Shown: positions 61,401 to 64,000 of the stretch, one piece after another | How the letters are laid out: every line of letters starts with the position of its first letter | Position numbering within the stretch: position 1 is the stretch's first letter | Source of the DNA: Leptospira_B sp964571605 | GTDB lineage: Bacteria; Spirochaetota; Leptospiria; Leptospirales; Leptospiraceae | Length of the DNA stretch: 64,000 bases | Direction of reading: 5' to 3' | Assembly: GCA_964571605.1 (NCBI GenBank) | Contig: CAZNCS010000001.1 | Location: forward strand, 28,303 to 92,302 | The notes under the pieces: generated by a model | Told to the model about the DNA's origin: nothing | Databases searched by the model: none | Seen by the model: the letters and a program-made list of their open reading frames with translations, nothing else | Program-made: the position numbers and the translations under genes

Positions 61401-62199
61401 TTTCCTAAAAGCGTCCCCTCTTGTGACAATTTTGGTCCCTGGAAGAAACAAACTCCAAGGATTGAATGGTTCGAATCAATTGGCTCCGGCTGTGAAATCC
61501 TACGATGATATCGATATGGTTCTTTCTCCGATTTTGGCTCCGAATGTAAAATTCAAACCTATGACTTCGGCAGGAGTTCCTAAGATGAGATTATTCTTTA
61601 CCGAAATGCAATTGCAGATCGTGGCTAAAAAACCGGCTTCTTGTACGGGTCTATTGGACGCGGAACTTGCCGATTGCCAAGCGGACACAAGAGCGAACGG
61701 ATTCCAACAAGCTTTAGGAACGGTAAGAATCAGCTTTGCCGCCGATGCCGATTTCCGTTTTAAAACTTTTTCCAATCCTACCAATAATCCGAGTTTAGCG
61801 AATTTAAACGCTTTGCAGGTAATGTTGGATCCTACGAATAATTTGGATTACGCAGTGGAAGTATTGGAAGGTGCGACCTACAATCCTTTTGGATTGGATC
61901 CTGAGGCGGTCAAATCGGTCATCTCTCCTTTGGTTACAACTCTGATTATACCAATGGTAAATAGTATTATGAAAGAGATTCCGATGCCGGCGAATATCAC
62001 CTTCCCTAAATTGAGAAATGCTGCAGCGACGGCAAGTCCATTGAATCTTTCCACTGCTTGTGCGATCAGCGCGAAAAGTGATAAGGTACAATTCTTTACT
62101 TTGGATTCTCCTCAAACCTCCGACCCGTATTTGTTGGGAGGGATGAGGTTCATGGGCCAAGCTCTGACGGATCCAGCTTCTTTGATCGTCTGCCCTTAA
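58414..62199 (+). CDS. Giant lipoprotein with Ig-like domain, 1261 aa
   Basis: Longest start is a GTG at 58414 that overlaps the previous stop (GTGA); ATGs at 58420, 58423 and, with a GAGGG before it, 58465 are alternatives. A hydrophobic segment ends in AAVFNC (lipobox). Residues about 105-215 form an SbsA-type Ig-like domain (LEIRFSHPMNQTLTEPNFSV, KKLRFNPYRELKPAESYTL). The middle has a Cys-rich part (GRGYCWAKHPTCVTDNG, NNCGQ, SLCHYP, DCSFPACFF), probably disulfides. The rest is long beta-type sequence. Translationally coupled to the 1193-aa lipoprotein; likely a surface complex. Confidence 0.85.
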   Translation: MRMMKRNVSEEKGRGFVMNRLNIKNLFKGIGVSSMGKTILKGCLKFAGILIVTAAVFNCNAKKESGWDFSDIFDLGFFSGGRIFGVDPNLQPPYNSVDNSTAVLPVEFGSATPQAVLFINSLENVDRYKELEIRFSHPMNQTLTEPNFSVVGISGPLLGPGAGGEFYWMSSKKLRFNPYRELKPAESYTLTITSDSPTISGTPLETYTVSFRTSADYSLTNKITQGSQYTLNGTNDMTFDQSAALQLASNFVNPVTGENYIQSITLKKVGNTSSAQDICTSAPCSMSATISLNLNTSSIPPTVGGNTYFYEIATSNGKIARKYFSFNYGKLENPDNVLPYVANGVMDEAQMLPFLGKAIQKYTTGAFKILDSTGVPRTFQDFLLGMPDYPKKKFYENGAWTIGEACVRQDGQMSGNANEAAFKNFDYIPVFGSKTNGAGRGYCWAKHPTCVTDNGPPYHPKKRASGVSKADWWNIYTSNNCGQNQNNASYPQACKNLFHWGEAAWSLCHYPTDAKSYKNGGYTSTVFSTFGRPDGDIGTAADDVVDCSFPACFFDSFENNRIAPGPFSKYSALLNVATGGIADGSAAITLDVYVTDMRLPKSVRCGSNNATYGCSAGTGTQLGNVVADLKVNPGSGAVAPGLGLDLKSRYVEVDLLVVSRFEDWYGVFNGPGALLVFRTTAKLNWDPAVEGVLNPSGYDWNNVQLSKPRLAMARARNNLSVTSDGLINMSVRTPFTVNDSFFPNSPSISDILSSSNNFFTLPWANPNGLSLAGLYPGEDTADFMHTDPMTYIHGSESFNTVIEALVGSGELSNMANLTVDQVKQIITQYMLRDIVQRIAPNVLNSVIADLRDTGVTITLPDYLPAPLGNFPLTVKFKLNTDATIKHDGTNKGLVTSLDFAFTSSYSPVGGLRTQSGKTGMVSTRIWTAANPPPSSYQFTQSAANPGFLISMHTDTISQAAFHLWKRRGLDITLNKLFIDGMNAFAGADPLFALTTSFLKASPLVTILVPGRNKLQGLNGSNQLAPAVKSYDDIDMVLSPILAPNVKFKPMTSAGVPKMRLFFTEMQLQIVAKKPASCTGLLDAELADCQADTRANGFQQALGTVRISFAADADFRFKTFSNPTNNPSLANLNALQVMLDPTNNLDYAVEVLEGATYNPFGLDPEAVKSVISPLVTTLIIPMVNSIMKEIPMPANITFPKLRNAAATASPLNLSTACAISAKSDKVQFFTLDSPQTSDPYLLGGMRFMGQALTDPASLIVCP

Positions 62200-62237
62200 A
62201 ACTCCTAGCTATTTCGAAAACCTCGCTGTCGAAATGA

Positions 62238-62269
62238 CCGAAAGGAATTTGCCTTTCGGTTTTTTTTTT
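62238..62269 (+). terminator. Strong rho-independent terminator
   Basis: CCGAAAGG (62238-62245) pairs with CCTTTCGG (62252-62259) and is followed by ten T. It ends the giant lipoprotein operon. Confidence 0.92.
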
Positions 62270-62564
62270 GCATAGCGATTGATCGGAGTTTAGGAAAGTT
62301 TCTTTATGGATTGCAATTATGCTGGGCTGTAGTTTTTTGCGTTTGCTCCTGCTATACTGGAAACTATTTTAGATCACTCATTGAACGGTATTTGTTATTT
62401 CATAACATTTGTTAGAACGTGCTTTATATTCTTCTAGCAAATGGAGAAGCGGGTTCCCTTAAGGGACGACGATACAAAAAAAATGAGCAATTAGTCATAA
62501 ATTTTATTTCGTTTGCATAAATAGGTTGCAGGAATCAAGATAGGATAGGAAACGAAAGTCGGAT
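62270..62564. other. Upstream region of the BTAD-regulator gene
   Basis: About 295 bp with no gene; TCCCTTAAGGGA (62455-62466) is a perfect 12-bp palindrome about 100 bp before the ATG at 62565 and may be a regulatory site. Confidence 0.4.
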
Positions 62565-64000
62565 ATGACGTACTACCAGCTCTCTTGTTATTTGGTCGTG
62601 ACGGTTCTCATCTACCGTACGTTTCATAATTTAGTTTTATATTTTAAGAACAGGAGACAGATATACCTTCTTTACTTTGCATTATTGCAAGTGACTTACG
62701 GGGCTTATTTGTTTTGTTTCACTCAGACGATCAATGCCGTCAATGCAGAGAGCGCTCTTATCTGGGAAAGAATGGAGAACGTGTTCGTTCCTATATTCGC
62801 CACTTGTATCGCTTTGTTTGTAAATAGTTACAGAAGGTTATTCAGTAAAGACTTCATCCTTCTATATGTGTTCATGAATTTGCTTCTGGCCTTAGTTTTG
62901 ATCCAGGACCCGAAAGCATACACTATGAGCGTATCCCATCCCAGGATTTTTCCCGCTCTGAACATAGTGATCTACGAAACCGATCAACCCGCAATCGTTC
63001 AATATGTCTTCCTATGTGGTATCATGATGATCATCTGGACTTTGACAAAAGTGATGGGTCAGTTTCTCAGAAATCGTTTCCGGAACCGATTTTTACTCTA
63101 TGCATTGATTCTATTCTTCACAAGTATCATTTCTGATATTCTTGTAGTAAACGATATCATAGGGATTCCGTATACTTCTCATTTTAGTTTTCTTGTGTTA
63201 ATGTTCTCTGTGGATAGTTTTCTTACCGTTAATAAATCGGAAAGAGAAGTGAGGATCGAATTCAAGGAATCTATCTCTAAATGGCTTTCTAAACCCGAGC
63301 AGGCGTCTTTTGCGGATACCAAAAACTCGGGTAAATCGGAAGAAAGCGCAGAAAGAAGGTCCCTAAAAGGGAAAATCCTCAGTACTAAAAAGTTAAGAGT
63401 GAAAGCACTCGGGCCCTTAGAATTGGATTTGGACGGGAAAAAAATTCCTGCAGCGGAATATTCCAGCAAAAAGAAATTACTCAAACTGATTAAACTTTTG
63501 GTAGTTCGTTATGGAAAGGGGATCCATAAAGAAGAATTATTGGAAAATCTTTGGCCTGGGATGTCCGAGAAAAACGCACTCAATAGTTTGCATGCTCTAC
63601 TTTTCCGTCTTCGTAAAATTTTAGGAAATCCGGAAGCTATAGTATTCGCGGAAGATAGACTTTATTTCCATCCGGACCTGGTAGAAGCCGATTTTATTGA
63701 ATTCGAACAAGAGTTCGAAAAAGCGGGAAAACTGCTACGTAATAAGAAGGACGAAGAAGCGATCCTGAGTTATAGATCCGCTCAGGAATTGTACAAGGGA
63801 GATTTTTTCGAATTCGATCTTTATTTCCCTGAATCCGAACTCAAAAGAGAATACTTACGAAAGAATCTGATAGAGATTTACAGAATTTTATGTGAATCTT
63901 CCCAGAAAGCAGGAGATCCTACAGCCTTACTGACAGATTCTGAAAGTTGGATTCGTTTGGATGATCTGGACGAAAGGGCCTGGAGATTTCATTTTGAATC
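62565..64000 (+). CDS. Membrane protein fused to SARP/BTAD-type transcription factor, 3' end outside the window
   Basis: 478 codons visible, open to the window end. The N-terminal 220 residues have six or seven membrane helices (MTYYQLSCYLVVTVLIYRTF onward). After a charged linker, about residues 275-345 form an OmpR-type winged helix (VKALGPLELDLDGKKIP, GIHKEELLENLWPG, NSLHALLFRLRKILG), and about 350-478 a bacterial transcriptional activator domain with TPR-like helices (VEADFIEFEQEFEKAG, SYRSAQELYKGDF). This is the order of SARP-type activators, here tethered to the membrane. Downstream of the giant lipoprotein operon; its targets are unknown. Confidence 0.88.
   Translation, partial: MTYYQLSCYLVVTVLIYRTFHNLVLYFKNRRQIYLLYFALLQVTYGAYLFCFTQTINAVNAESALIWERMENVFVPIFATCIALFVNSYRRLFSKDFILLYVFMNLLLALVLIQDPKAYTMSVSHPRIFPALNIVIYETDQPAIVQYVFLCGIMMIIWTLTKVMGQFLRNRFRNRFLLYALILFFTSIISDILVVNDIIGIPYTSHFSFLVLMFSVDSFLTVNKSEREVRIEFKESISKWLSKPEQASFADTKNSGKSEESAERRSLKGKILSTKKLRVKALGPLELDLDGKKIPAAEYSSKKKLLKLIKLLVVRYGKGIHKEELLENLWPGMSEKNALNSLHALLFRLRKILGNPEAIVFAEDRLYFHPDLVEADFIEFEQEFEKAGKLLRNKKDEEAILSYRSAQELYKGDFFEFDLYFPESELKREYLRKNLIEIYRILCESSQKAGDPTALLTDSESWIRLDDLDERAWRFHFE

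Overview
The window is one A+T-rich chromosomal stretch with dense genes on both strands. It most likely comes from a Leptospira species: it has many small Cys-anchored lipoproteins, Leptospira-type PAS, LytTR and 7TMR sensor kinases, spirochaete-style regulators, and interspersed CACGCAGAG-type repeats. The genus is inferred from familiarity with such proteins; no marker gene (rRNA, tRNA) is present. A run of exactly 100 N (45003-45102) inside a tandem repeat shows that this is a draft scaffold.

Left part (1-7830): an unrecognised gene cut by the window edge, an HdeD-like membrane protein, an overlapping LytS/LytTR two-component pair, an MBL/beta-CASP hydrolase, a Crp/Fnr regulator with a degenerate hydrolase behind it, and a small DUF2892 membrane protein.

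Respiratory block (7932-18589, minus strand): a compact ccoNOQPGHIS cluster for cbb3-type cytochrome c oxidase, continued by a SafE-like protein and a P2-type ATPase. The two genes too short for most ORF finders, ccoQ and ccoS, are both present. TGAT-N4-ATCA-like dyads upstream of ccoN and of the DUF2892 gene fit control by a Crp/Fnr protein such as the one at 6164, for low-oxygen expression.

Middle (18782-31410): a CoA-transferase, a two-kinase hybrid 7TMR sensor with a NarL-type regulator, thiM, a PEBP protein and an AraC regulator. Then comes the most notable locus: a family 2A encapsulin shell gene overlapping the gene for a SufS-like cysteine desulfurase with a long disordered N-terminal cargo domain. 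A serine O-acetyltransferase gene converges on the pair. Together they suggest a sulfur-handling protein nanocompartment coupled to cysteine synthesis.

Right-centre (31738-44740): a FadL-like porin, a five-PAS histidine kinase, an enoyl-CoA hydratase, two small lipoproteins, a PlsC acyltransferase, leuCD with a divergent LysR regulator, an esterase-like hydrolase and an NmrA-like reductase.

Right part (45203-64000): an Rrf2 regulator, lipoproteins (NADase-type glycan-binding-like, MORN), a TIM-barrel-like protein coupled to an EamA transporter, a fatty acid desaturase, a membrane-bound AraC regulator, two giant translationally coupled lipoproteins (1193 and 1261 aa), and, cut by the window end, a membrane protein fused to a SARP/BTAD-type transcription factor. 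Three intergenic regions here carry the CACGCAGAG repeat family, two of them with a second palindromic element.
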